A DNA stretch of 64,000 nt from Nesterenkonia alkaliphila (GTDB lineage Bacteria > Actinomycetota > Actinomycetes > Actinomycetales > Micrococcaceae): positions 1-64,000 of the forward strand of contig NZ_WRPM01000046.1 in the NCBI RefSeq assembly GCF_009758175.1, in the 5' to 3' direction. Shown piece by piece: positions 53,741 to 62,363 of this stretch. The stretch's first letter is position 1; every line of letters starts with the position of its first letter. The notes below the pieces were generated by a model. That model made no database searches and was not told the DNA's origin. It saw nothing but the letters and a program-made list of their open reading frames with translations. A program made the translations under genes and the position numbers.

Positions 53741-55038
53741 ACGGAAATCTCCCCACGGAGAGCTTTGGCGGCGATATCGGTGCGGTGCTGTACCCCGGCC
53801 CAGTCGATCTTGGCCACCCCCGCATAGGCTCGGTCCACTGCCTGCTGCAGGGTGCTGCCGGTCCCCACGACTGCCAACACCCGGCCCCCCGCTGTCATCA
53901 GTGCCCCCTCCCGCTCAGCGGTGCCGGCGTGCAGCACTGTGACACCCTCGAGCCGCTCAGCCTCCGGGATACCGGTAATCACATCCCCTGTGCGTGGGGA
54001 GCCGGGGTAGTTCTCAGCGGCCAGCACCACGTCAACTGCGTAGCCCTGGGACCATCCCAGCCGACGGGAAGGCCCCAGCTGACCGGTGGCGGCATCCCGC
54101 AGCAGGCCTCCCAGCGGCGTGGCGAGCCGCTCCAAGACAGCCTGGGTCTCGGGATCGCCGAACCGAACGTTGAACTCCACCACCCGGACTCCGCGTGAGG
54201 TCACCGCCAGCCCGCAGTAGAGCACGCCGATGAACGGGGTGCCGCGGCGGGCCATCTCGGCCACAGTGGGCCGGGCCACCGTCTCCACCACGATCTCGGT
54301 GAAGTCCCGGCTCACTCCGTCCGGGCCAGTCTCGGCATAGCCTTCCAACCAGTCGAGGGGCGTATAGGCGCCCATGCCTCCGGTGTTGGGGCCGGCGTCG
54401 TCGTTGTAGATCCGTTTGAAGTCCTGAGCGGGGCTCAGCGGCACCAGGTTCTCACCGTCGCTGAGCACAAACAGGGAGACTTCGGGTCCGTCCAGGAACT
54501 CCTCGATGACCACAGTGGAGCCGCCAGAGAGGCAGCCCACCGCATGGGCCAGCGCCGCTTCACGGTCCTCGGTGACCACTACGCCCTTGCCCGCGGCCAG
54601 GCCATCGTCCTTGACCACATAGGGGGGACCGAAGCGGCTCAGCGCCTCGACGGCCTCCGCGGGGGTGGTGAGATGCACCGCCTCTGCGGTGGGCACCCCG
54701 GCGGCGGACATGACCTCCTTGGCGAAGGCCTTGGAGGCCTCGAGCTGGGCGGCAGCCTGTGAGGGGCCGAAGACCGGGATGCCGGCGGCACGGAGGGCAT
54801 CAGCCACACCTGCGGCCAGTGGAGCCTCAGGGCCGATCACCACCAGGTCATAGCCGCCGTCTGCGGCCAGGGCGGTCACGGCCTGGGGGTCGCTGGCCTC
54901 CACCGGCAGGCACTCCACATCACGGGCGATGCCGGCATTGCCCGGTGCGGCATGCACCGCGTTCACAGAGGGATCGCGCATAAGCGCTCGGATGATCGCG
55001 TGCTCCCGGCCTCCCGGCCCGACAACCATAATCTTCAT
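53737..55038 (-). CDS. purD: Phosphoribosylamine-glycine ligase
   Basis: 433 aa. [16 protein letters not shown] start, ATP-grasp segment [18 protein letters not shown], and [27 protein letters not shown] carrying metal ligands. It joins glycine to phosphoribosylamine in purine synthesis. First gene of the purD-purC pair. Confidence 0.97.
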   Translation of the reverse strand: MKIMVVGPGGREHAIIRALMRDPSVNAVHAAPGNAGIARDVECLPVEASDPQAVTALAADGGYDLVVIGPEAPLAAGVADALRAAGIPVFGPSQAAAQLEASKAFAKEVMSAAGVPTAEAVHLTTPAEAVEALSRFGPPYVVKDDGLAAGKGVVVTEDREAALAHAVGCLSGGSTVVIEEFLDGPEVSLFVLSDGENLVPLSPAQDFKRIYNDDAGPNTGGMGAYTPLDWLEGYAETGPDGVSRDFTEIVVETVARPTVAEMARRGTPFIGVLYCGLAVTSRGVRVVEFNVRFGDPETQAVLERLATPLGGLLRDAATGQLGPSRRLGWSQGYAVDVVLAAENYPGSPRTGDVITGIPEAERLEGVTVLHAGTAEREGALMTAGGRVLAVVGTGSTLQQAVDRAYAGVAKIDWAGVQHRTDIAAKALRGEISV

Positions 55039-55079
55039 AGGCTCCAGACTATCGGCTGCCGGGCCGCCGGGAGGCTGCC

Positions 55080-57533
55080 TCAGCGCTGGGCTGCCCGGCG
55101 GCGGGCGATCAGCAGGGCTGATCCGCCCAGGCCCAGCAGCGCCAGTGCAGCCAGCAGGAGGCCTCCCACTGTGGCGCCGGTTCTTGCCAAGCCTGCGCCC
55201 TCATCCCCTGCTGGGACAATGGTGAGCTCCGTCCAGCCGATGAGCTCTCCGGCGGTGGTGTAGACCGCCAGGCGGTGTTCACCCTCGCTGTCCTCGGGCA
55301 GCGTGACCGTGATGGATCCCTCAGCATCAGCGGCAGACTCGCCCAGGTCCTCCGGTTCGGAGAACAGCCAGGAGCGCAGGGTCTGCCCGGAAGCCTCAGA
55401 GCCAGCTGAGACCTGGATCTCCTGCCCAGCAACAGCCGGGTCAGTGAGGATCTCCACTGCTCCGCGGTTCTGGTCGGTGAGCTCTTCGGCGGACGGCGGC
55501 CAGACGCTCTCCGGATCAGCGGTCTCGGTGGGCTCAGGGGACTCAGTGGGGTCCGGGGACTCGGCCGGGCCGCTGGGCTCCTCGCTGGGGTCCGGGGATG
55601 CGGTGGGGTCAGGCTCCTCGCTGGGCTCCGGCGATGCGGTCGGCTCCGTCGGCGTAGCCGTGGGAGTGGGCTCAGTCGGCTCCTCGGTGGGGTCCGGGGA
55701 CTCGCTCGGGTCTTCCGGATCCGCCGGGTCTGTGGCCTGTGGCCAGCTCACCAGCAGCTCGCTCCCACCGTCCTCCTCCAGTTTCTCCACACGGAGGGAA
55801 TTGATGGTGTAGGCGCTGCCACCCCCACCTCCGCGGATGGCGATATTGCCGATCAGCCCGTCGGCGGGCTGGTCGCCGTCCAGGGTCACCTCTGTGACCA
55901 GGTCATAGGTGCCCATATTCACCATCCCACTGTTGAAGTAGGCGGGAATGTGTGTGGCGACCTCATCTGCCCCGTACTGGTAGTCATTGACCACTGCGCC
56001 GTCCGCTGAGGTGTAGCCGCCGTTGGATTCGTCACGGACCCAGCGCACCCTCAGCGAGGTAGTGCCTGAGGGGGTGTAGTTGACGGTCAGCCGGTAAGTA
56101 GCCCCCGGCTCGGGCTCAAAGGCCACCTCACCGTCCTCACCGGCAGTTGACCAGGGCCATTGCGAGGCGTCGTTTCCGAGGATGATGTTGGCCCCGGTAT
56201 AACCGTCGCCCCGCTCAGCGTGGTAGACGTGCACCCCCGGGACTGGCTCTTGGTCATCATCCTGGTGCTCCGGCTCCATCCAGTCATGGGTGGCGAGGAA
56301 CTCCTCCGGGTACAGGATGCCCAGCAGCGCCTTCTTCGCCCGGCCCTCATAGTCATAGGGCATGGCGTATTCGCCGGCCTTCCAGCCCTCGGTCACATCG
56401 CGGACTCCGGCGAGCTTGACCGTGGTGATGACCCGGGGGTTGCCGGTGGTGTTGGCGGGTCCGGCCGCGTAGTCGCGGAAGACCCTGAACAGCTCGGCAT
56501 ACTGCATCCCCTGATTGTTCTCCTTCTCCTCGGTCAGCTCCCCTGGAGGCACTCCCACATCCATCTCGGTGATGTGGATCTCCACGCCGGGAAGGGTGGC
56601 GAAGAGCTGGATATTGCCCTCGACATCACTGATGTCTGTGTTCAACCCGTAGTGGCCCTGCATGCCGATCACTTCGATCAACTGCTTGCCGTCAGGCCGA
56701 ACACCTTCGTTGCGCTCGTTGATCTCCTTGACCATCTCGTACACCACTCGAGCCTTATCCGGGTTGTTCAGGCCGAAGTCGTTGTAGGTCAGCTTGACGT
56801 CCCACCCGTTCTCATCGACCACTTCGGCCGCCTCCAGGAATGCCATCTCCACCCAGTCGGAGCCCAGGGCCGGATACCAGCCTTGCCCCGTTGACAGCGA
56901 GGCTCGCCAGTCAGAGGGATCGGCGTGCTCCACGGCTTCGTTGACCACATCGATGGCTTCCAGGCGGTCGCCGAAATGTCCCAACACTCCCTGGATGTGC
57001 TGACGTAGGTTCTCCTGGGCCACCTCCGGGTCATACTCCCCCGGCTGGTCATAGCGGGCGGGCGGGGCGTCCCACATCCAGGACGGGGTCTGGGAGTGCC
57101 AGGCCAGTGCGTGGCCGAAGAAGAGCAGGTCTGGGTTGTGCGCGGCATGCTCGGCCATGGCGGCCTCTGCGGGGTCGAACGTGAACTGCCCCTTCTCCGG
57201 CTGAGTGCTCTCAGGCTTCATCTCGTTGCCCGGCGTGTAGGAGCCGTAGTTGTAGATCAAGGCGTCCATATCGTTGCCGCGCCCGAAGATGCCTACGTGG
57301 AAGTAGTCCTGGTAGACCTCCTGCATCGCCGGATAATGGTCATAGGTCTGGCCGGTGGGCGGCAGCTCCGCTGTTGGAGCCGCATGTGCCGGGAGATCTG
57401 CAGAACCCACCAGGGAGGCTCCTACCAGCAGTCCTGCTACCGCCATTGCCTGGGCAGGGCGGAAGCGTCGGCGAACACCTCCTCCGGGCTTCTCTCTCCT
57501 GGCGTTCTTCCCATGTGATCGTTGCGTAGACAT
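55080..57533 (-). CDS. Cell-wall-anchored GH10 endo-1,4-beta-xylanase
   Basis: 817 aa. A long twin-basic signal peptide (RRRFRPAQAMAVAGLLVGASLVG to PAHA) is followed by a GH10 barrel with acid-base Glu199 (DVVNEAVE) and nucleophile Glu323 (HITEMDV). Next comes a beta-sandwich, probably a carbohydrate-binding module (residues about 435-585), then a Pro/Glu/Thr/Ser linker of some 85 residues, an Ig-like domain and the sorting signal LARTG (782-786), a hydrophobic helix and RRRAAQR. LAXTG suits the class E sortases of actinobacteria. It cuts xylan at the cell surface. A LacI operator and a perfect Crp site lie upstream. Confidence 0.94.
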   Translation of the reverse strand: MSTQRSHGKNARREKPGGGVRRRFRPAQAMAVAGLLVGASLVGSADLPAHAAPTAELPPTGQTYDHYPAMQEVYQDYFHVGIFGRGNDMDALIYNYGSYTPGNEMKPESTQPEKGQFTFDPAEAAMAEHAAHNPDLLFFGHALAWHSQTPSWMWDAPPARYDQPGEYDPEVAQENLRQHIQGVLGHFGDRLEAIDVVNEAVEHADPSDWRASLSTGQGWYPALGSDWVEMAFLEAAEVVDENGWDVKLTYNDFGLNNPDKARVVYEMVKEINERNEGVRPDGKQLIEVIGMQGHYGLNTDISDVEGNIQLFATLPGVEIHITEMDVGVPPGELTEEKENNQGMQYAELFRVFRDYAAGPANTTGNPRVITTVKLAGVRDVTEGWKAGEYAMPYDYEGRAKKALLGILYPEEFLATHDWMEPEHQDDDQEPVPGVHVYHAERGDGYTGANIILGNDASQWPWSTAGEDGEVAFEPEPGATYRLTVNYTPSGTTSLRVRWVRDESNGGYTSADGAVVNDYQYGADEVATHIPAYFNSGMVNMGTYDLVTEVTLDGDQPADGLIGNIAIRGGGGGSAYTINSLRVEKLEEDGGSELLVSWPQATDPADPEDPSESPDPTEEPTEPTPTATPTEPTASPEPSEEPDPTASPDPSEEPSGPAESPDPTESPEPTETADPESVWPPSAEELTDQNRGAVEILTDPAVAGQEIQVSAGSEASGQTLRSWLFSEPEDLGESAADAEGSITVTLPEDSEGEHRLAVYTTAGELIGWTELTIVPAGDEGAGLARTGATVGGLLLAALALLGLGGSALLIARRRAAQR

Positions 57534-57594
57534 AGATAGCCTTCATCGCGTGGAGTGGAGCGGTCGGTGCGAATAACTCCGGAGGCAAACCGCT

Positions 57595-57608
57595 GGCAAA
57601 CGTTTTCC
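57595..57608. promoter_or_regulatory. LacI-family operator before the xylanase
   Basis: GGCAAACGTTTTCC is the exact reverse complement of the site at 8308-8321. It lies 62 bp upstream of the xylanase start codon, a suitable place for repression. Confidence 0.82.
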
Positions 57609-57631
57609 GCATGCCTGAGCATCGATCCTAT

Positions 57632-57647
57632 TGTGATGTGCTTCACA
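57632..57647. promoter_or_regulatory. Crp/GlxR binding site before the xylanase
   Basis: TGTGATGTGCTTCACA matches TGTGA-N6-TCACA perfectly. It lies about 100 bp upstream of the xylanase start and 23 bp beyond the LacI operator, the order expected for an activator upstream of a repressor site. Confidence 0.8.
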
Positions 57648-57719
57648 TGGCAACCTCTGAGTTGTCCCCGAACGTGCAGGCAGCCGGAGGTTAGGCCCCG
57701 ATCGGCATAGGCTGGAGGT

Positions 57720-58733
57720 ATGAGCAGTGTGCAGACAGCAGCAGCATCAGAGTCCGCGGAACTGGCAGTGGTGACCCGGGCTGGGATCGCGGAGTCCCGG
57801 CATGTGGGTTCAGCGGTGCTGGTGGGACCGGAGGGCACCGTGATCCGCTCCCTGGGCCTACCGGAGGCAGTCACTTTTCCCCGCTCGGCACTGAAGCCCC
57901 TCCAGGCAGTGGCCTCGCTGCGCTCCGGGGCACTGATCAGCCCGGAGGCGGTGGCGCTGGCCTGCGGATCCCATGTGGGCTCGCCGCGGCACCAGGACCT
58001 GGCGGCGGCAACGCTGGCCAAGGAGCGGCTGGAGGAAAGCGACCTGAAGTGCCCTGAGGCCTATCCGGCGCGCACCAAGGATCTGCAGGCCCACCTGGAG
58101 GCCGGAAGGCCCAAGACTAAACTGGCCTTCAACTGCTCCGGCAAGCATGCAGCCTTCCTGGCCGCCGCCCGCACTCAGGGCTGGCGGCTGGCCACCTACA
58201 CTGAGCCTGAGCATCCTCTCCAGCGGACCATCAACGAGGTCTATGCCGAGTACTGCGGCGAACAGCCCACCGCAGTGGGGATAGACGGCTGCGGGGCTCC
58301 GGCTGCCGCGATGAGCCTGACCGGCCTGGCCCGCGGAATGGGGAAACTGGCCTGGTCATTGTCCCGCCGGGATGCTGAGGTGCATGCCTTCACCGTGGCG
58401 CAGGCCATGCTGGACTACCCCTGGGCAGTCCGCGGGGAGGGCGAGTCCGACACCGTGGTCATGGAGCAGCTGGGCCTGCTGGCCAAGTCCGGCGCGGAGG
58501 GCGTGCTGGTGGTGGCGGCCCCGGACGGCACCACCGCCGCAGTGAAGACCTTGGACGGCTCGGCACGGGCCAACCACCTGGTGGCGCTGAGCCTGCTGGC
58601 CGGGGCCGGAGCCATCGATCTGGACGATCTGCAGCGGGTGCTCACCATTCTGGTCAAACCGATCACCGGTGGCGCAGAGGATCTGCCCGCCGGAGAGCTG
58701 CGGCTCTCTGAGCAAGTCACCCAAACGCTGTAA
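57720..58733 (+). CDS. Asparaginase, type II-like (Asparaginase_II family)
   Basis: 337 aa. VVTRAGIAESRHVGSAVLVG, PRSALKPLQAVA, LACGSHVGSPRHQ, and FNCSGKHAAFLAA match the thermostable/rhizobial asparaginase family, which has Ser-Lys pairs in place of the classic Thr triads. No signal peptide is seen. GGAGG sits only one base before the ATG, so the GTG three codons later (57729) may be the true start. It is divergent from the xylanase. Confidence 0.88.
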   Translation: MSSVQTAAASESAELAVVTRAGIAESRHVGSAVLVGPEGTVIRSLGLPEAVTFPRSALKPLQAVASLRSGALISPEAVALACGSHVGSPRHQDLAAATLAKERLEESDLKCPEAYPARTKDLQAHLEAGRPKTKLAFNCSGKHAAFLAAARTQGWRLATYTEPEHPLQRTINEVYAEYCGEQPTAVGIDGCGAPAAAMSLTGLARGMGKLAWSLSRRDAEVHAFTVAQAMLDYPWAVRGEGESDTVVMEQLGLLAKSGAEGVLVVAAPDGTTAAVKTLDGSARANHLVALSLLAGAGAIDLDDLQRVLTILVKPITGGAEDLPAGELRLSEQVTQTL

Positions 58734-58776
58734 AACCTCGGCGGCGGGCTCCGCACCTCAGAAATCAGGCACTTAT

Positions 58777-58812
58777 CGGAAGATCGGCACCTCATGAACT
58801 GCCGATCTTCCG
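58777..58812. terminator. 13-bp perfect hairpin
   Basis: CGGAAGATCGGCA (58777-58789) and TGCCGATCTTCCG (58800-58812) with a ten-base loop lie between the asparaginase stop and the next start. No T-run follows. A terminator or REP-like element are both possible. Confidence 0.65.
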
Positions 58813-58839
58813 GAAACCCCCTGACAATCAGAAAGAGAC

Positions 58840-59211
58840 ATGGCAAAGCGACGCATCACGCACCAGATTGGGCAGCAGGCCCTCAGCGCCTGGGCAGACC
58901 AGTACGACGCCGCCAGCACACCTGATCGCCGCAGACTCGCCACAGCCGTGCGGTACCTGCTGGAGGAGTTAGCCGAGCGCGCCCCCGGAAACGCCGTGGA
59001 GGTGAGGGTCCCGCCCTATGGGGTCACCCAGTGCATCGCAGGCCCGACTCACACCCGGGGCACTCCGCCGAATGTAGTGGAGCTGGACCCGAACACCTGG
59101 TTGGAGCTGGGCACCGGCAAGCTCACCTGGCAACAGGCCCAGCAGGCCGGCCGGATCACAGCCTCCGGCACCCGAGCCGACCTTAGCGGCCTCCTCCCCC
59201 TGGATATCTGA
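58840..59211 (+). CDS. Sterol-carrier-family-like small protein
   Basis: 123 aa. It matches a conserved actinobacterial group annotated as sterol carrier family: [63 protein letters not shown] and [13 protein letters not shown]. The SCP2-like fold binds lipids in relatives. Ligand unknown; the usual neighbours are purine genes, which lie nearby here. Confidence 0.83.
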   Translation: MAKRRITHQIGQQALSAWADQYDAASTPDRRRLATAVRYLLEELAERAPGNAVEVRVPPYGVTQCIAGPTHTRGTPPNVVELDPNTWLELGTGKLTWQQAQQAGRITASGTRADLSGLLPLDI

Positions 59212-59247
59212 GAAGAGGAGGCCGCAACAGCCTGACGCCCCAGGCGG

Positions 59248-61077
59248 CTAGGCCGCCCAGGTCACGGTGTTCGAGGAGGCAATTAACGTGACGATCAGCC
59301 CGTTGATCAACCCCGGCAGGTACGGGTTGTTCGTCTCCCGGTAGATCTTGCGGGAGATCACGGTGCTGACCGGCAGGATCACCACGAAGGGATAGAGCCA
59401 GACCGTCTGTATATTCGCCTCGGCGAAGGGCAGGAACCCGGTGCTGTAGAACCCGATGTACTGCACCAGGAGCAGCCCCACAACAGGGATCATGTTGAAC
59501 AGCGCCAGCACCATGGTGTTCAGCCACTCCCGCTCCTTCTCCGAACGGCCGATCCGCACGAAGTTGATCGAGTTCGCCGCCACCGAGGAAACGATGAAGA
59601 AGATGAGCAGTAGCGGCAGCGCCGGGAACAGAGCTGTGGTAATCACATCCGCAGGGAAGGTCTTCACCGCAAGCGTCCACAGCCGGAAATCGGTGCTGAA
59701 GAAGTAGTCGGCAATAAACACCGTGAGGAAGGACAACGCAGTCACCACCACCGCAAGCGCCGCCGTCTTTCCAGCTTTGGCCCAGGAGAGCGTCACCCCG
59801 CGTTCGGCAAGGCTGATGCTGCGCGGCCTGATGTAGAAGAAGTAGAAGGCAGCCAGCATCAGTAGGACAAACAGCCCGTTAGCCGCAGCCCACATGCCGA
59901 TGCCGTAGGTCTGGATCTGCGCCCAACCGCCTCCAGCAACGGTAACGCTCGTCAGTATGGGCAGGTAACTCAGCCCGGCGAAAAGAGCCCCAGCCACCAA
60001 GGTGGACCAGAACCAGATCTTCCCGGTCCTATCGGCGGAGCGGATGCGCACTGGGTCAGCCACGCGCAGGCTGGAGAAGAAGCTGCTGCGCAGCAACACC
60101 GAGGTCACTGCCACAATGAACATCCCGAAGCCGATCAGCCCGAGAGTAGTGAAGACAGCTTTGATCTGCCATACCTGCTGCCCTGCGGGGATCGGATTGG
60201 GTGCGCCCAACGCTTCTTCGAAGAAGTTCACCGTGTCCTCGGCAGCCTGCGGGGAGTGATGGGCCCCTGGGTGGGTGACCGAGGGGTTGTAAATCACCCG
60301 CAGCGCTTCCTCCCCGTCGACCTCCTGGTAGTAGAAGACGCCTGGCTCGCGGGGCTCATCCTCCGGTTCGGCGCCGAAGTGCAGGAAAGATTGGGCGTTG
60401 CCGTAATCGATGAAGTCACGTGCGGCCGTCGCGCTGCCCTGCTCGTCAACATCGTCGAAGAAGAACTCGTCGTATTGTGGAGCCAGGATCCCAACGTCGC
60501 GGGCGCCATAGATATTGGCCAACTCTCCGGTCTCTTCGTCCGCATAGACGGCTTCGGTGGAGTTGATCAGCACTGCGGAGATAAGACCGGTGCCCATCGC
60601 TTCATCGAGTTGCACCGCCACGTTGCTGGATATTCCGCCCATAGAATGGCCAGTGATTCCGATTCGTTCATCGTCCACGTAATCGAGGCCGGCTACCTTG
60701 TTCACCGCCTGGTACATGCCAGTGGTCAACGTGCCAATATCCGAAACCGGATCAGACCAGCCGTGGGAGTACATGTCCATGGACAGCACTACATATCCGC
60801 GGCGGGAGAGCTCAACGTAGTTGGCCTCCTGCATCTCTCGGTTGTTGTTCATACCGTGGCTGACTACCACAGCAGGTGCAGGGTTCTCCCCTGATACTCC
60901 CTCAGGAACAAAGAGCAGACCGCTCATCGCTCCTCCCTGCGAGGTTTCCCACCGGAGGTCCTTGACCTCAACCTCCCCACCCGAGGTCTGGACAAAGGAA
61001 GCGCCCACGGCGCTGACCAGCATCAGGACCACCGAGACGGCCAGCCACAGCCACCTCGTTCTTGTTCTGCTCTTCAT
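59248..61077 (-). CDS. Membrane alpha/beta hydrolase with polytopic C-terminus
   Basis: 609 aa. One N-terminal helix, then an extracytoplasmic hydrolase with VVSHGMNNNREMQ, nucleophile Ser in GHSMGGISSN, and His in THPGAHHSPQAAEDTVNFF. From about residue 310 there are eight or so membrane helices. Long acidic stretches fit an exported domain. The ATG at 61077 is followed by RTRTRW, a good topogenic start; the open frame to 61155 adds unlikely residues. Relatives are annotated dienelactone hydrolase-like, but the substrate is unknown. A palindrome resembling the SorC site before glpD lies 77 bp upstream. Confidence 0.85.
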   Translation of the reverse strand: MKSRTRTRWLWLAVSVVLMLVSAVGASFVQTSGGEVEVKDLRWETSQGGAMSGLLFVPEGVSGENPAPAVVVSHGMNNNREMQEANYVELSRRGYVVLSMDMYSHGWSDPVSDIGTLTTGMYQAVNKVAGLDYVDDERIGITGHSMGGISSNVAVQLDEAMGTGLISAVLINSTEAVYADEETGELANIYGARDVGILAPQYDEFFFDDVDEQGSATAARDFIDYGNAQSFLHFGAEPEDEPREPGVFYYQEVDGEEALRVIYNPSVTHPGAHHSPQAAEDTVNFFEEALGAPNPIPAGQQVWQIKAVFTTLGLIGFGMFIVAVTSVLLRSSFFSSLRVADPVRIRSADRTGKIWFWSTLVAGALFAGLSYLPILTSVTVAGGGWAQIQTYGIGMWAAANGLFVLLMLAAFYFFYIRPRSISLAERGVTLSWAKAGKTAALAVVVTALSFLTVFIADYFFSTDFRLWTLAVKTFPADVITTALFPALPLLLIFFIVSSVAANSINFVRIGRSEKEREWLNTMVLALFNMIPVVGLLLVQYIGFYSTGFLPFAEANIQTVWLYPFVVILPVSTVISRKIYRETNNPYLPGLINGLIVTLIASSNTVTWAA

Positions 61078-61154
61078 GTGTAGCCTCTCTGTGCGATGTG
61101 AAAAGTGATTCGTGCTGACAGAGTATCTAGCCCACGTGATACGGGCCACATGCA

Positions 61155-61168
61155 TGAACGATCGTGCA
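61155..61168. promoter_or_regulatory. Candidate SorC-type operator before the membrane hydrolase
   Basis: TGAACGATCGTGCA is a near-palindrome around ACGATCGT. It shares 10 of 14 bases with the reverse complement of the site at 62276-62289. Confidence 0.35.
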
Positions 61169-61278
61169 GAATACCACTGTCAGAGCCTATTCATGCCGAT
61201 CCAGGCCACCCAAGTCCACGAAACCAATGAACGGACGTGCAACAGCGGCACGCAGCGGCAGAACTGCCTAATCTGCCG

Positions 61279-62253
61279 TTAGGCACCGTGGGTCAGAGCG
61301 TTCGCCGTGGCCTGGTCCAGCACCAGGTCCGACACCAGTCCCGCCGCAAGCACCCCGCGCAGCGCACCGACCTTATGTGGGGCATTAGCAACGCAGACTC
61401 GCCTCGGGATCCGACCCAACGCATCAGGCTCCATCCCCGAGCACCGGCTGTTCAGCTCAATATCGCGCCAGGATCCTTCGGCCCGCAGAAAAACTGTGCA
61501 CACATCACCCACCACCCGCTCGGCGTTGAGCTGGTCAAGGTCTTCACGGCTCAGGTACCCCTCGGAATACACCTGGGAGGGTGCGCCGCCGGCGAACGTC
61601 CCAACGCCGAACACCGCCAGGGAGGCCCGGCGCTGCAGGTTGAGGATTCGCCGGGTCGACCGCTCGCGCCACAGCGCCTGCTTTGTCTGCTCATAGTCGA
61701 AGAAAGCCGGGACGGCAAAGAGGTGAGCGCGGGCCGCATAGGCGTCGGCAAAGCGCTCGACCACTCCCATACCGAGGTCAATACCGGAGGGCGAGTCCAT
61801 GAACTCGGGCTGGGAATTGACCGCACCATTCAGCTGCACCACCTGCACTCCTGGCACCTCCCGAACAGGCAGTCTTCGAACCACTGAGGTCACAGTGGCA
61901 CCCCAGGCCAAGCCGACAATGGTGTTAGGCGTCACCAGATCATCGATCACCGCGGCGGCAAGCACTGCGACAGCCTCTGTCCGCTCGGCGGCAGAGGCTC
62001 GCGTCCCGGTCTGAGCCACATGGGCGGTCACCCCGTAGAGCTGGGAGATCCTGTGTTCGAGTGCGCTGACCCGGTCCGTCGGCGGGTGTACCGAGATCCG
62101 CACGATGCCCTGCTCCCGCGCCTCCCGCAGCAGCCGCGAAACTGTCGAACGCGAGATACCCATCTGCTGGGCAATCTGCTCCATGGTGCGGTGCTGCACG
62201 TAGTACATCTGTGCAGCAGTGAACTCAGCCTTTTCCCGGAACGAGCCCCTCAT
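61279..62253 (-). CDS. SorC/DeoR-type sugar-binding transcriptional regulator
   Basis: 324 aa. Helix-turn-helix MEQIAQQMGISRSTVSRLLREAREQGIV, then the SorC sugar-phosphate domain with VGLAWGATVTSVVRRL and GVGTFAGGAPS. It is divergent from glpD with 110 bp between them, so control of glycerol 3-phosphate use is likely; the effector would be a phosphorylated sugar or polyol. Confidence 0.9.
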   Translation of the reverse strand: MRGSFREKAEFTAAQMYYVQHRTMEQIAQQMGISRSTVSRLLREAREQGIVRISVHPPTDRVSALEHRISQLYGVTAHVAQTGTRASAAERTEAVAVLAAAVIDDLVTPNTIVGLAWGATVTSVVRRLPVREVPGVQVVQLNGAVNSQPEFMDSPSGIDLGMGVVERFADAYAARAHLFAVPAFFDYEQTKQALWRERSTRRILNLQRRASLAVFGVGTFAGGAPSQVYSEGYLSREDLDQLNAERVVGDVCTVFLRAEGSWRDIELNSRCSGMEPDALGRIPRRVCVANAPHKVGALRGVLAAGLVSDLVLDQATANALTHGA

Positions 62254-62275
62254 GACCCTCCATCCTAGGCCCTAT

Positions 62276-62289
62276 TGCACATTCGTGCG
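62276..62289. promoter_or_regulatory. Candidate SorC operator in the divergent glpD promoter
   Basis: TGCACATTCGTGCG contains the arms GCAC and GTGC four bases apart. It lies 23 bp before the regulator start and 74 bp before glpD. Confidence 0.4.
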
Positions 62290-62363
62290 CCTTCGTTGAG
62301 AATATCGAACCTTAGGTGTGGGATATGTAACGTATTACTTTCGGCCCTGACAATTGAGGTCCT

